Part shown: one piece after another, positions 11,930 to 21,300 of the stretch
How positions within the stretch are numbered: position 1 is the stretch's first letter
Layout of the letters: every line of letters begins with the position of its first letter
Source: Ixodes scapularis
Lineage: Eukaryota > Arthropoda > Arachnida > Ixodida > Ixodidae
DNA length: 64,000 nucleotides
Assembly: GCF_016920785.2 (NCBI RefSeq)
Contig: NW_024609835.1
Location: forward strand, 170,124,995 to 170,188,994
Direction: 5' to 3'
Made by a program: the position numbers and the translations under genes
Notes under the pieces: generated by a model
What the model saw: the letters and a program-made list of their open reading frames with translations, nothing else
Database searches by the model: none
Told to the model about the DNA's origin: nothing

Positions 11930-12424
11930 CTTTCCCTGGGATGGATACGGCTCAAACAGTATGAAGTTCACACTAAGCTTTGTAAATACAATTTATATAA
12001 ACATAAAAACTATCACGCGCTGCAGCCTGCCCGAGAATTGTTCGCAACGATGGAATATTTTCCTTTTCGCTTCTCCCAATGAAAATAATAAGGCTCAGAC
12101 AGTATGAAGTTCACACCTTAACCTTTGTAAGTAAAACTTATATAAACATAAAAACTATCACGCCTTGCAGACTGCCCGAAAATGGTTTCCGATTATGAAT
12201 ATTTTCCCCCTCGATTCTCTCCCTCGGGTGGATACGGCTCAGGCAGCACAAAGTTCACACTTTCACCTTTGTAAGTACAAGTTATATAGACATAAAAACT
12301 ATCACGCCTTACAGACTGCCTGAAAATTGCTTCCGGTTATGAACATGTTCCCCGTCGCTTCTTTCCCTTGGATGAATACGGCTCAGACAGTATAAAGTTC
12401 ACATTTTAACCTTTGTAATATCAA
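11930..12424 (+). repeat. Satellite-like tandem array, ~144-bp period
   Basis: The word GGCTCA(A/G)ACAG or GGCTCAGGCAG starts at 11949, 12092, 12236 and 12380, giving steps of 143-144 bp and about 3.4 copies. Each unit also holds AACATAAAAACTATCACGC. The array ends four bases before the minus-strand LTR at 12428, so the retroelement probably inserted into it or deleted its continuation. Confidence 0.85.
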
Positions 12425-12427
12425 GAA

Positions 12428-12798
12428 TGACAGGAGCAGAAACGGCGTAAATCTCGTTTCAAAGTGAAAGTTTAATGTACGAACTTGTGCAAAACAAAAT
12501 AAAGAACGATCGTCGAGGCAGCAGAAAAGCGGGTGGCGATTCGCGGCGTAACCGCAAGCGAGGGCGAGACTGACTCAATAAAGTCACGCGCAGCTACTTA
12601 TTTAGTGTGATACGGCGCCTCGAAAATTCCGCCGAGAAGGTTCGAGTATCGAGCGTTCGGGGATAGGATGAACAGGAACTTTCGAGGACAAGAAGCTAGG
12701 AAGAAATTATAAAAGTTACGTCCCAAGTCAGTATAAACACGAGTCTTCTAGAAGTCCGTTACCGAGCGTTAATTGTTCAGACAAAGCGCGTGGCATTA
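12428..12798 (-). repeat. Ty3-type LTR (3' LTR of a truncated element)
   Basis: Read on the minus strand it begins TAATGCCACGCG and ends CTCCTGTCA, matching the TAATGCC...TGACA ends of the complete element at 20.86 kb. An ATTAAA word near its 3' end matches the likely poly(A) signal of that element. A polypurine tract of the AAAGTGGGGA type (12799-12811) lies directly outside its 5' edge. Unlike the LTRs at 20.86 and 26.36 kb it has no tRNA-like insert. Confidence 0.8.
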
Positions 12799-12897
12799 TC
12801 CCCACTTTAAAAGCGCATCGTCCCGATTCAACGCGAAAGAAAAAAAATTGCTAATACAAAATACAGTGAGAGGAAATAAACATGAAGCGTGACAGTC

Positions 12898-13165
12898 TCA
12901 ACACGCATAGAACGGCTTGAGCCGAACGACGTGGCCCCTTCGGGTCGTGTCTGGTGGCGCCCTCAAGGTCGGGCTCCGTCGGAGAGCACCTCGTAGTTCA
13001 AGTCCGCAAGGCGGCGAATGACCTTGGAAGTTTCGAAGTAGCGTTTTTATGATTTCAAGTTCAGGCCGCGGCGGCGAATGGGCGTCCACACCCACACCCT
13101 GTCTCCGGGCTATAACTCCACGTCGCGACGACGAAGGTTGTACCGGCCAGCGACGACACACTGTT
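12898..13165 (-). pseudogene. Ty3-type integrase C-terminal fragment
   Basis: On the minus strand the words AGRYNLRRRDV, PGDRVWVWTPIRRRG, KRYF and DLNYEV occur in the order found in the integrase tail (GPY/F module) of the 20.86-kb element, and the end VVRLKPFYAC plus stop (12898-12900) corresponds to its VVRMKPYYAR end. Internal stops and frame changes disrupt it, for example a stop after DVEL. It runs directly into the polypurine tract and LTR at 12.43-12.80 kb. Everything upstream of the integrase tail is missing. The unit is a 5'-truncated Ty3 element, a diverged relative of the complete copy 8 kb away. Confidence 0.85.
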
Positions 13166-13536
13166 GGTCCTTTATCCAAAGGCCAAAGTGCATATCGAAA
13201 CGATTACAGTTGAATCCAAGCAACCAGCTCTTCCTTCGCGAACAACAAAAGATACAGTACCGATTTGTTAATACTCCAACATCTTTCTTGTTTACAAAGG
13301 CCGGTTGGAGAACTAAATTTAGAGGCTCCGCTTTCACTCGTTTGTTTATCGAGTCGGGATTTTGGCGGCGGTAAATCGACACGCGGGGTAAGGAATGAGA
13401 TTGCCGGTGCGATGGGCACCACATTGGCACTGCCCCTGTGGGTCGGCGTGAAATAGAAGGCACAAAGAATCTAGGATGATGAGAGAGAGAGATAGAAAAA
13501 AAAATGAGAGCCGTTTACAATTCCCTGTAACGCCGG
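13166..13536. other. Unassigned spacer
   Basis: No recognised feature apart from a short GAGAGAGAGATAGA patch near 13480. Confidence 0.4.
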
Positions 13537-13595
13537 TTAGAGCGCAGCTCTTGAGGAGGAAGATGGAAGCGTACTGAGGGATAGGTGACTCCTTG

Positions 13596-14004
13596 AGGTC
13601 ACGTGACCTTAAGGGGGTCACGTGACTTCAGGGGGTCACGTGGCCTCCGGGGGTCACGTGACCTCATGGGGTCACGTGACCTCAGGGGCTCACGTGACCT
13701 TTAGGGGTCACGTGACCTCGGGGGTGACGTGACCTGAAGGGTCACGACCTTAGGGGGTCACGTGATCCCCAGAAGTCACGTGACTTCAGGGGGTCACGTG
13801 ACCATAGGGGTCACGTGACCTCAAGGGGTCAGGTGACCTCAGGGGGTCACGTGATCTAAGGGGGTCACGTGACCTAAGGGGGTCACGTGACCTCAAGGTG
13901 GTCACGTGACTTCAGGGGGTCACGTGACTTCTGGGGGTCACGTGACCTAGGGGGGTCACGTGACCTAGGGGGGTCACGTGACCTGGGGGGCCACGTGACC
14001 TCGC
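13596..14004 (+). repeat. Minisatellite of ~18-bp units built on GTCACGTGAC
   Basis: About 23 tandem units of the form GGGGGTCACGTGACCT; 20 retain an intact CACGTG and three are mutated (TGACGTGA near 13725, a deleted unit near 13742, CAGGTG near 13831). CACGTG is the palindromic E-box bound by bHLH-ZIP factors of the USF/MYC/TFEB type in animals. Binding here is inference. Confidence 0.95.
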
Positions 14005-14008
14005 GGTT

Positions 14009-14078
14009 CCGCCGACGCCGACGGCGACGGCGACGCCAACGGCGACGGCGACGCCAACGGCGACGCCGACGCGGCTCA
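14009..14078 (+). repeat. (GGCGAC)n hexanucleotide tract
   Basis: Imperfect GGCGAC/GCCGAC/GCCAAC tandem hexamers follow the minisatellite directly. The Arg-rich open frame across it (13887-14120) is a by-product of the repeat. Confidence 0.85.
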
Positions 14079-14786
14079 AGCCGGAAACGGGCCCCTAAGA
14101 GCTGCGCTCTAAAAACTTAATTATATAGCCGCCCATGTACGGGCAGTGGTAGCTGTGAGATCCTGCGGGGGCCTTTGTTTTCAGATTGGTGCCCATGCTG
14201 CGAACGGTTTCTTCCTGAGCACCGCTTGTCACGGCTCATGTGTGTCTATGGCTGAACATTACAGTTCAAAGCGAGTGTTTAGCACTGATTACTTGGGGAG
14301 GCATGTAAAAAAAAGGTTATACCGAATGAACTTTCGAAGCGTGATGAATCTGGACACTGTCTCGGTGAAGCCACTTCTCGCTTAAAGGGACACTGACACC
14401 CCCCAAAATTTTTTTTAAATTTTTTGCCAGGCGCTTCATTATAGTGTCGGAGGACTACCCAATTAATATTTTGCAACAGAGTAGCGTATTTTTTTAATAA
14501 AGCCAAAAGACGCAACTGCTCGAAACCGAAACCGAAACCCGACGGAGGTCGGGGAAGTGGAGAGAAGAGAGTGAGTGGCGGAAGTCACGTGGCTACACCC
14601 AACCGTGTGTTTTGTTTTTGTTTTTTCCTTCCCGGTAGCAGACGACATGCGGCGTATGGGAACTGTTCGCCGTGGAATTCTTTTGCAGTTATGTATGTTC
14701 CGCTCGTTGTTCTGTACTCCAAGATGAGTTGTTTTGTACATTGAGGAGTTGGAGATGAGTAGTGAGTGCCCGTGGTGAATTTTGAT

Positions 14787-15078
14787 CGGCTCCGAAAAGA
14801 ATACACCCAAGATGTGGCGTGAAGAGCTGGCTCACATGTCCCGCGTCCGAAACAGAAGTGGCATTGTGCGACAGAGTTTCCGAAAGATCAACGGGATCGG
14901 GACCAATGGCTGGCTGCAATTCCTGTAGACCATTTACGGGCACCTCGGAAAGCGGACGCTGCCTGATTTATATGCTCCTTGCATTTTGTGGAAAGTGATT
15001 ACATTGAGTTCGCAGGTGTCAAAAAGGAAATCCCATACCATTTAATTCAGTGACGTGCCGTCCACAACATTTGTTTCT
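14787..15078 (+). pseudogene. THAP-domain coding remnant (broken)
   Basis: Equivalent to the open THAP frame at 60310-60600 in the other copy. Here one extra base near 14850 shifts the frame before the FPKD motif, and a TGA interrupts the later part, so it cannot encode a full domain. THAP domains are C2CH zinc fingers used for DNA binding by P-element-type transposases and derived host proteins. Confidence 0.65.
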
Positions 15079-15171
15079 TGTATATTTTTTTTGTTTGTTT
15101 CTTCAGTAATAATTGTAAAAAAAAAAAGAAATGTAGAGATTAGAAAATATTTGAAAAAGAAAAAAAGGTGT

Positions 15172-15238
15172 TAGGGGGATTCAAACCCGGTCCCACCGCG
15201 TGTGGAGGGGACGTCTTTCCCGCTGAGCTACTGGGACA
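15172..15238 (-). repeat. tRNA-like Pol III unit inside the TTAA element
   Basis: On the minus strand an A box TAGCTCAGCGGGA and a B box GGGTTTGAATCC are followed by a T-rich tract. The homologous unit in the other copy is at 60151-60220. It is antisense to the THAP frame in both copies, so it is a fixed part of the element. Confidence 0.6.
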
Positions 15239-16047
15239 TATCGAAATTGGGGTATCTCTTTCCTTAGTAATAATTGAGCCGATAAACTGTAAGTTTGAAA
15301 GTTTGCTGCCGATTTTCCTCTAGCAAACGCACTCCCGGGTCGAAGTCGGGATGCACCACGCATTGGCGACATTCTCACCTAGTAAAGAAATCGTACGTGT
15401 GCATATTCAACTCGAAGTAGACACGTCGCGCTTGATGTTTGCGCGAGCGATGTCTTCAGCCACAAGAAGGGAGCGACGGCTCGGCGACGTCTTCGTGCAA
15501 ATCGGCTTGGTGGTCGGGCGTGTCGTACGGGATGAATACCAATTCTTTTGACCAGTCCCAAATTTCTCTTTTAAAGGCAGACAAAATTCGCCGGTACCGC
15601 GAACGACACGTCTGAAATAGAGGTCCCACGCCCGTCGTCCGCTGCCATCGCCGTCCCTGCGAGTCCCACGATACGCGAAACGACGCACGCACAGAATGCT
15701 TCCGGTTGTCTCTGGAACTTTTTTTTCAATCAACGTATTTGCAGTTTTTTAGAAGCCACAAAAAATGGGTTTCATATTTTTTTCTATTTTTAATATTGAG
15801 TGTGTGCTTTCAGTGACGCACGACTTTGATTAAATTTGGTGGTCGCATCGATACCTCAGAAAACGGCCCGTGACCGCGAAAAAGAGAGTGAGCGAGACTC
15901 GAACCGGCCAGTTCTTGATCGGCGGTTTTCGGGCGGAAAGAAACCGAATTTCGAGCCGCAAATTCTGTTCTGGGTAGTTGAGCTCTCATATGTCACGTAC
16001 AATTAAAAACCTCGGCGAGCATAAATACCCTGTCAGTGTCCCTTTAA

Positions 16048-18295
16048 GATAGTTTCGCCTAGCGCCACTGTACGTGCTCCCGTAGAGAGCAGAGTAATGC
16101 CAACTCTTGCACAGTGGACGTATTGGGTATAGTAGAAAGCGGGTGTTTCGTTATATCTGGGCCTTTCATCGTGTGAAAACTATTTTTCATATCATAGGTA
16201 AGTACTCTAAAATCATTTGCAGCACTTGCTATGGTCTGAGCGAGCGAAGAAGTCTTGTTTTTAGCCCCAATCACCTTACGATAACAGACGACGCGGCGGG
16301 CTCTGTGGAGAGTAGGCAGTGGTTCTGCGGTTCTGTCGCCAACTTTTCAAGAAGTTTCCCAGTTTCCCTCTGTTGAGATGGACCAAAGAAAACCATGCCG
16401 GTACAAAGGCGGGTTTCGGCGATCCTTTTTATTAGCGCGAGTCTTTTTTTTTTACTCTTCATTTTTAATATAATCGTTAGGTGCCGGCCAGCCGATTTGG
16501 TTATTTAATGTTGAAGTGCAGGTCGTGTTGATAGCACAAATTATCTGAGCACCTTGCTCGTGCTATCAGTATTTCAAGGCATTCCTACGGTAGACTATAA
16601 TTCTCTTTCACTTGCAATCCAAAGTGAGAAGCTGGCAGAAATAATGTCGTAACGTCGTCAAACATTGGTCATGACCTTAATTACGATTGTGTCCTCGCCA
16701 AATTTTGACCGGAGGGATTGTTCAAATCTTACTTTTATATCATAGCGCTATTGAGTTCTGCTTGCTGACTGGCTCTGCTTACTTCTCCAGTATTTTCAGG
16801 TCGGACATCAATTTCACGAAATTATTTTTTAAATTTAATTCCATCTGACCGTGTTTCAGTCAGTTTACACAGATTTTCGGTAGGTAGTTCTCTCAATTAC
16901 TATAAAGAAAATATTCGGACTTCAAAAAAATTATTAATAGTTCTTAATAATTCTTAATAAAAAATACTAAATAAGTAGTGACGTTACTGTTAACATGCTA
17001 CTCTTTTAAGGGACGCACTAACGTACTTTTTACTCCTTTAAATAGCTAACAAGTAAATAATTTGCGTCGTTATTTTAGCGTAATATTCCATCACATTATG
17101 TTCCTTGTCAACCGTTACTTTTTATGTTAATTTTTTTAGCTACAGTACACATAGTCGCATTTTCTAAACTGCGCCAAATAGGAGGGAAATTTTCTCCTCC
17201 CTAGAAAAATTTCAAAATTCTTCGCTGAGGCAATTAACTCTCCCGTGTCAGCGGCCACAAAAAAAGAAAAGGGACAAATGTTGTGGTGGATGTTTTGGAC
17301 AAACTCTAACCAGAGGGACCGCACCTTTCTCGAAAGTAACTGCTTTCATATTATCATAAAGATCCACGCATCATGTGATAAGAAAAATTCGTTTAGAACG
17401 CGAAAATCTATCGCCTCGTGAAGATGAAAGGGGAAACTTCATTTCATCTAAATATACACGAAGGCTTACCGGGCAATGAGAGATCCGTGATCGATTCGCA
17501 AGCTGAGTTTGTCAGCCGGCTTTCATCGAATTCCTCTCTGCCCTTACACCTGCTGGATTAGACAAGCGATTGCTTCGAGTCGTAGTAACCCCAGACAATA
17601 CCTTGTTTCTAAGAAGACTTGAAAAACGAGCAGGACTGTCGCTCTGCCATAAGCGTCCCTTCGGTTTTTTTTTTTTCTTTTTCTTATTCATTTTTTTAGC
17701 TTGTGTGTGTAGTTTTTTTTGTCAATTGAAAGAGTACGAGGACGGTAACAGAACATGTTGTTTAGGTTCGTAGATTATATCTTGCCCCTTAAAATATAAT
17801 CCGGAAAAAGACAGAAAAACACACGCAAAAAAACGCTCAGGTTCTTTTTCTTTCTCTAAGTGTTAGACGGAAGGGGATACTATTACTCTTTATATAACCG
17901 CGATTTTTGCATTTGAGCTTGGCGACCTTCCTGTTATTTTAGAAATAGTGTTGGCGCTTTAGTACACAGGCGTTCAATCACCTGTAGTGGAAGGTTTGAG
18001 CTTAGAGGCAGAGTTTCTGATGGAACGTTCAAATTTTCCAGTTGGAACCTAACCCAGTATGTTAGACCATAATATACTATATTCGAAGAAGTGGCTAAAT
18101 CTCTTGGAGCTGGCCGGAACGTTTATCGAGGTGCGTCTTCCCCGCGTGAACCAAGCCGTTTTGCTGTTAATTGCCCAATTGCCAAGCGGCTTCTGCCTTT
18201 GCAGATATCCTTGTGTGGAGCGTGGTGCTATTCCTCTAGTTTTCCATTGACACCAGGCACCGGACGACACCAGGACTTGGCAACCAAAACTGTGA
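16048..18295. other. Unassigned intergenic stretch
   Basis: AT-rich sequence; no gene, inverted repeat or tandem repeat recognised. Several T-runs near 17665-17720. Confidence 0.45.
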
Positions 18296-18299
18296 AGTG

Positions 18300-18356
18300 T
18301 TTTTTTTTTTCGTTTTTTTTTTTTTCTTTTTCTTGTTTTTTTTTTTTTTTTTTTTT
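18300..18356 (+). repeat. Poly(T)-rich tract
   Basis: Interrupted T-runs up to about 22 bases, with CTTTTTCTTG spacers. The Lys-rich minus-strand frames across it are repeat artefacts. Confidence 0.9.
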
Positions 18357-18673
18357 GTTCTATTTGAATTGGTGAACTCTGTTTTGCGGTTGCGGTAGTG
18401 CGAACCTTTAGTATTAGTGTGCAGGGGTATTGACAGTAGTGGTGCCAGGAGATACACACGTGTTTGTTCTTGTCGACTAACTGCCCGGTTTCGTATATGC
18501 AAATGGGCGAAACGCGGCATGAGAAAGCCGCTCGCGGCACATGGGCTTCTCATGCTGCGTCGTCACACATGGCAACGTGCGTTTGCTGCGTCGGCCGGCA
18601 GGCGTTGCGAGTGTATCACTGGGGCCGCGTGAATGAGCCGCCACGGACTGTCGCCGCGCAGACGGGGAAAGGG

Positions 18674-18692
18674 AGGGGGGGGGGGGGGGGGG
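18674..18692 (+). repeat. Poly(G) run
   Basis: A G homopolymer of about 17 bases after GGGA; a shorter one follows near 18796. Confidence 0.85.
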
Positions 18693-19378
18693 TCTGTTAA
18701 AACCCGCCCTATAGACCAGTGTCCGCGCCAATTCCAGGGCGCCGCCATGTTTGTCTACACTCGCGCCACCACGCGGAGAGAACTGGCAGGCAGGAGGGGG
18801 GGGGCTGCGTTGGCGTGGTTGGCGGCGTTGCTTTGGGGAGCTGGATGCGGCAGGCTGTCCGAATGCACCGGCACATCGTGAAAGATGTCTTCACCAGAAG
18901 CCTCCGCGGCCCGTTCTTCAACAGATAAGATGTCGTGAACATTCGAGAACCCATCTCGATCGAGAAAACAAGAGAAAACCTTTCTTGTCTTAAATGTTCT
19001 CGGTGTCTGCTGACCCTTGACATCCGCGTTTCAGTCCGGGTACATTGCGTAGTAAATATTTCGCTGCCGCTTTCTTGTAGCTTTCAAATGCTTGATTGTC
19101 GGCTTCTTGTATACGACATTACATTCGTGGCACGGTGGAGACCGATTTTCGCGATCTGCTTGCCTTTCTGCGGCTCTGCCGAGCCGAAATAAGTGGGAGG
19201 CGTTTACTTGATCGAACGCCGTTTTAGCGAATGAAAACGAGACCACGACGTTTCATCAAACGACTAGCGAATGGGTCTAGTTCCATAGACAGCTCGGATT
19301 AGCTTTCTTTCGTAATGTGGCGCCTTGTCTGCCGCCGCGAAGCGGCGAAAACGAGGGCTCCGAGTGTGTTAGTACGTG

Positions 19379-19415
19379 CCCCCCCCCCCCCCCACACACA
19401 CACACACACACACAC
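19379..19415 (+). repeat. Poly(C) run followed by (AC)n
   Basis: About 15 C followed by about 11 AC dinucleotides. Confidence 0.9.
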
Positions 19416-20576
19416 GCTGTGAGCGTCTGGGTTCGAAACTATTAATTGCCAGTTCTAAAGGATAGTACTTACTTGAAGTGGGAGCTGGAATTCTACGAGG
19501 TACCAGGAGACACTTACTATCGGGCAACGAAGCAGGGTGCCTGTGGGGACGGAGTCTAGGAACGCTACTGATTAATATTGTGACAGGCGATCAGTTATGA
19601 TAACAGACGAAACTTCGACTCGTTTGTTCAGAAGTTCGCGGTGATATTTTATTAGCCCTCGTTATAGCACACCAAGGATCTTAGGCAGTGAAATTTACAT
19701 CACGCAGGCTCGTCCGTCGTAGTCAAATGAGCGCAGTCGACGACGAAATGTAATGAGCTACTAAGCTTCACAAGGTAAATTCCCGCGAGAAAGAGTTTTG
19801 TGGCAGTCCAAAACACCGATCCAGCAGACGCACGTACGTACGTTTACTCCGGACTCCATGAACCCGACGGCGCAAGATCAAAGCGATCAAAGAGCACCGC
19901 CGCCATCGCCACCCGGTTTTCTCTGCACTTCGCGCGACAACGGCACTGCAACGGAGGGCACTCACCTCGGCGTTAACAATCTGCGAAATAGATTAATTTC
20001 CCACTCTTGAAGCCATTCCAAATGATAAATAAAAATATCTCGGCGTTGTAGAACATCTGACGACACAACTGTGCCGAGCGCCTGCTCGGCGTCGTTGTTG
20101 CTCGTGCAGGCCTGCTTATTTGTAGTTGAGACGATGATTCCACATCTTTCGTGCCACTCGTGGTGCCTGCGATAACTTCGAAGGGCAGGGGAATCTTCTC
20201 ACGAGGACGTTGAAGACACTCAACACCGGAGCCACCAAAGCAATCGCACAAACCGTCGCCATGTTTGCTTCTTCGTCACTCGCGGCGCGATCAACTCGTC
20301 GCGAGATGTTTTCTGGCTCGGCTAGATGGAAACCAACAGCGGCAAAGTGGCGTATGGACACACGGCTCTCACATTACGGGCACCATACTCACATACCGCG
20401 GTAAACAGGTCCGATGCCGGCGAAACTGCAGTCGGCACACCAGCGAAGAAGCCTTCAACGGGAAGCGGCGGTGCAGGCCGACGCAGCCCCCCCTCCCCGT
20501 GAGCGTCTGGATTCGAGATTATTGTTCGCTTTTGCTCCTTGCGGTCGAGGCTAAAAAGAGCACTTCCGGACAAAGG
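19416..20576. other. Unassigned intergenic stretch
   Basis: No gene recognised; only short overlapping frames on both strands. Confidence 0.4.
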
Positions 20577-20844
20577 TCTATACTTCGTTTCACCTTCGGT
20601 CCGAGCGCGGCCCATGTTATGAGCCGAAGGGCCAATCAAACAACGAAAGAGGGACAACTTCATGGCGTGCTCTTTGCAGTTGATAGGAACAGGCGGTATT
20701 CGCCGTGTCTCTGTGCGTGCTCCTCCGCCGGCTAGTCTTATCAAGCGCAGAGAGCACGCCATGACGCTGCGCTCTGTGGTGTTTGATTGGCCCTTCGGCT
20801 CATAACATCGGCCGCGCTCGGACCGAAGCTGAAACGAAGCATAG
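20577..20844. mobile_element. Foldback repeat next to the LTR element
   Basis: Arms 20577-20673 and 20751-20844 are inverted copies, sharing CGGTCCGAGCGCGGCC, TTATGAGCCGAAGGGCCAAT and CATGGCGTGCTCT in mirror order. The loop is about 77 bases. It resembles a foldback MITE. The Ty3 element starts 13 bp beyond its right arm. Confidence 0.75.
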
Positions 20845-20856
20845 TGATCATAGCCA

Positions 20857-21274
20857 TAATGCCGCGCGCGCTCGCCAAGTAGGCAGCGCGCGCGTGGCCT
20901 AATGGTTATCGCGCCTGCCTCCCACGCGAAAAGCTAGGGTTCGAATCCTGGAGCGACATGTCTTTTGTTTATTCCTCTAATTTAGTGTTCTGGAGAATTC
21001 GAGAATCATGTTGCTTGTTCCAGGCCCGAATGTTCCACGCGTCGAAGTTTCTTCGCCGATTATTCCAGAAGACCACGCATGTACATAAGGGGCTCCGCGT
21101 GGCGAGCCGCAGTCAGTTTCGCCCCAGCGTTCGACTGTGCTGCTACGCCGACTTCGACGCCCGCGACGCTCTGTTATTATCTTTGTACCCGTTTAGTTTT
21201 TGGCACAAGTTCGCCACATTAAACGTTTCTTTCTTTCTGTTTATTTAGTGTTCCTTTGGTCACCACCCGTGACA
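20857..21274 (+). repeat. 5' LTR
   Basis: Starts TAATGCC right where the polypurine tract ends in the 3' copy, and ends TGACA. It begins with a strong GC hairpin (arms around 20863-20871 and 20885-20893), then a tRNA-like block, and has ATTAAA at 21218-21223 as a likely poly(A) signal. Confidence 0.95.
20888..20966 (+). promoter_or_regulatory. tRNA-Gly(CCC)-like Pol III unit in U3
   Basis: A box TGGCCTAATGG (20895-20905) and a canonical B box GGTTCGAATCC (20938-20948) have tRNA spacing. The T arm pairs (CTAGG with CCTGG), the anticodon loop reads CTCCCAC (anticodon CCC), and a TTTT run at 20963-20966 would terminate Pol III. The acceptor stem does not pair and the anticodon stem pairs only at its three inner positions, so it is tRNA-like and not a functional tRNA. 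The related LTR at 12428-12798 lacks it, suggesting capture by this lineage. Confidence 0.65.
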
Positions 21275-21277
21275 TTT

Positions 21278-21296
21278 TGGTGGAGGTGCGGGGTAA
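21278..21296 (+). promoter_or_regulatory. Primer binding site
   Basis: TGGTGGAGGTGCGGGG starts three bases after the LTR end. TGG is complementary to the CCA end of a tRNA, as in other Ty3 elements. I could not assign the tRNA with confidence. Confidence 0.65.
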
Positions 21297-21300
21297 CCGC

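Larger units (their letters stand above)
13537..14112. mobile_element. TIR-flanked minisatellite element
   Basis: Perfect 16-bp inverted termini TTAGAGCGCAGCTCTT (13537-13552) and AAGAGCTGCGCTCTAA (14097-14112) enclose the CACGTG minisatellite and a GGCGAC hexanucleotide tract. A related terminus, AAGAGTTGCGCTCCAA, occurs at 35737-35752 next to another palindrome-rich block, so this seems to be a family of non-autonomous elements with tandem-repeat cores. No clear target duplication is seen. Confidence 0.6.
14382..16047 (+). mobile_element. TTAA-flanked THAP-carrying element, copy 1
   Basis: TTAA at 14382-14385 and 16044-16047 bracket a 1,658-bp element with inverted termini AGGGACACTGACA. 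TTAA duplications are diagnostic for piggyBac-type insertion. A second copy (59343-61033) lies inverted and is very similar along its length (stretches I compared differ at only a few percent of bases). It contains a THAP-domain remnant on the plus strand and a tRNA-like unit on the minus strand. No piggyBac DDD transposase is seen, so it is non-autonomous or derived from an unusual element. Confidence 0.8.

Noticed and set aside
13887..14120. Arg-rich 77-residue open frame
   Set aside because: It is the translation of the CACGTG minisatellite and the GGCGAC hexamer tract.
18049..18540. 163-residue minus-strand frame with Lys-rich centre
   Set aside because: The Lys run is the poly(T) tract; flanks have no known motif.
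20888..20966. Functional tRNA-Gly gene
   Set aside because: The acceptor stem does not pair and the anticodon stem is only partly paired; kept as a tRNA-like promoter unit.
20958..21248. 96-residue open frame, repeated at 26458-26748
   Set aside because: It lies entirely inside the LTR and is duplicated only because the LTRs are identical.
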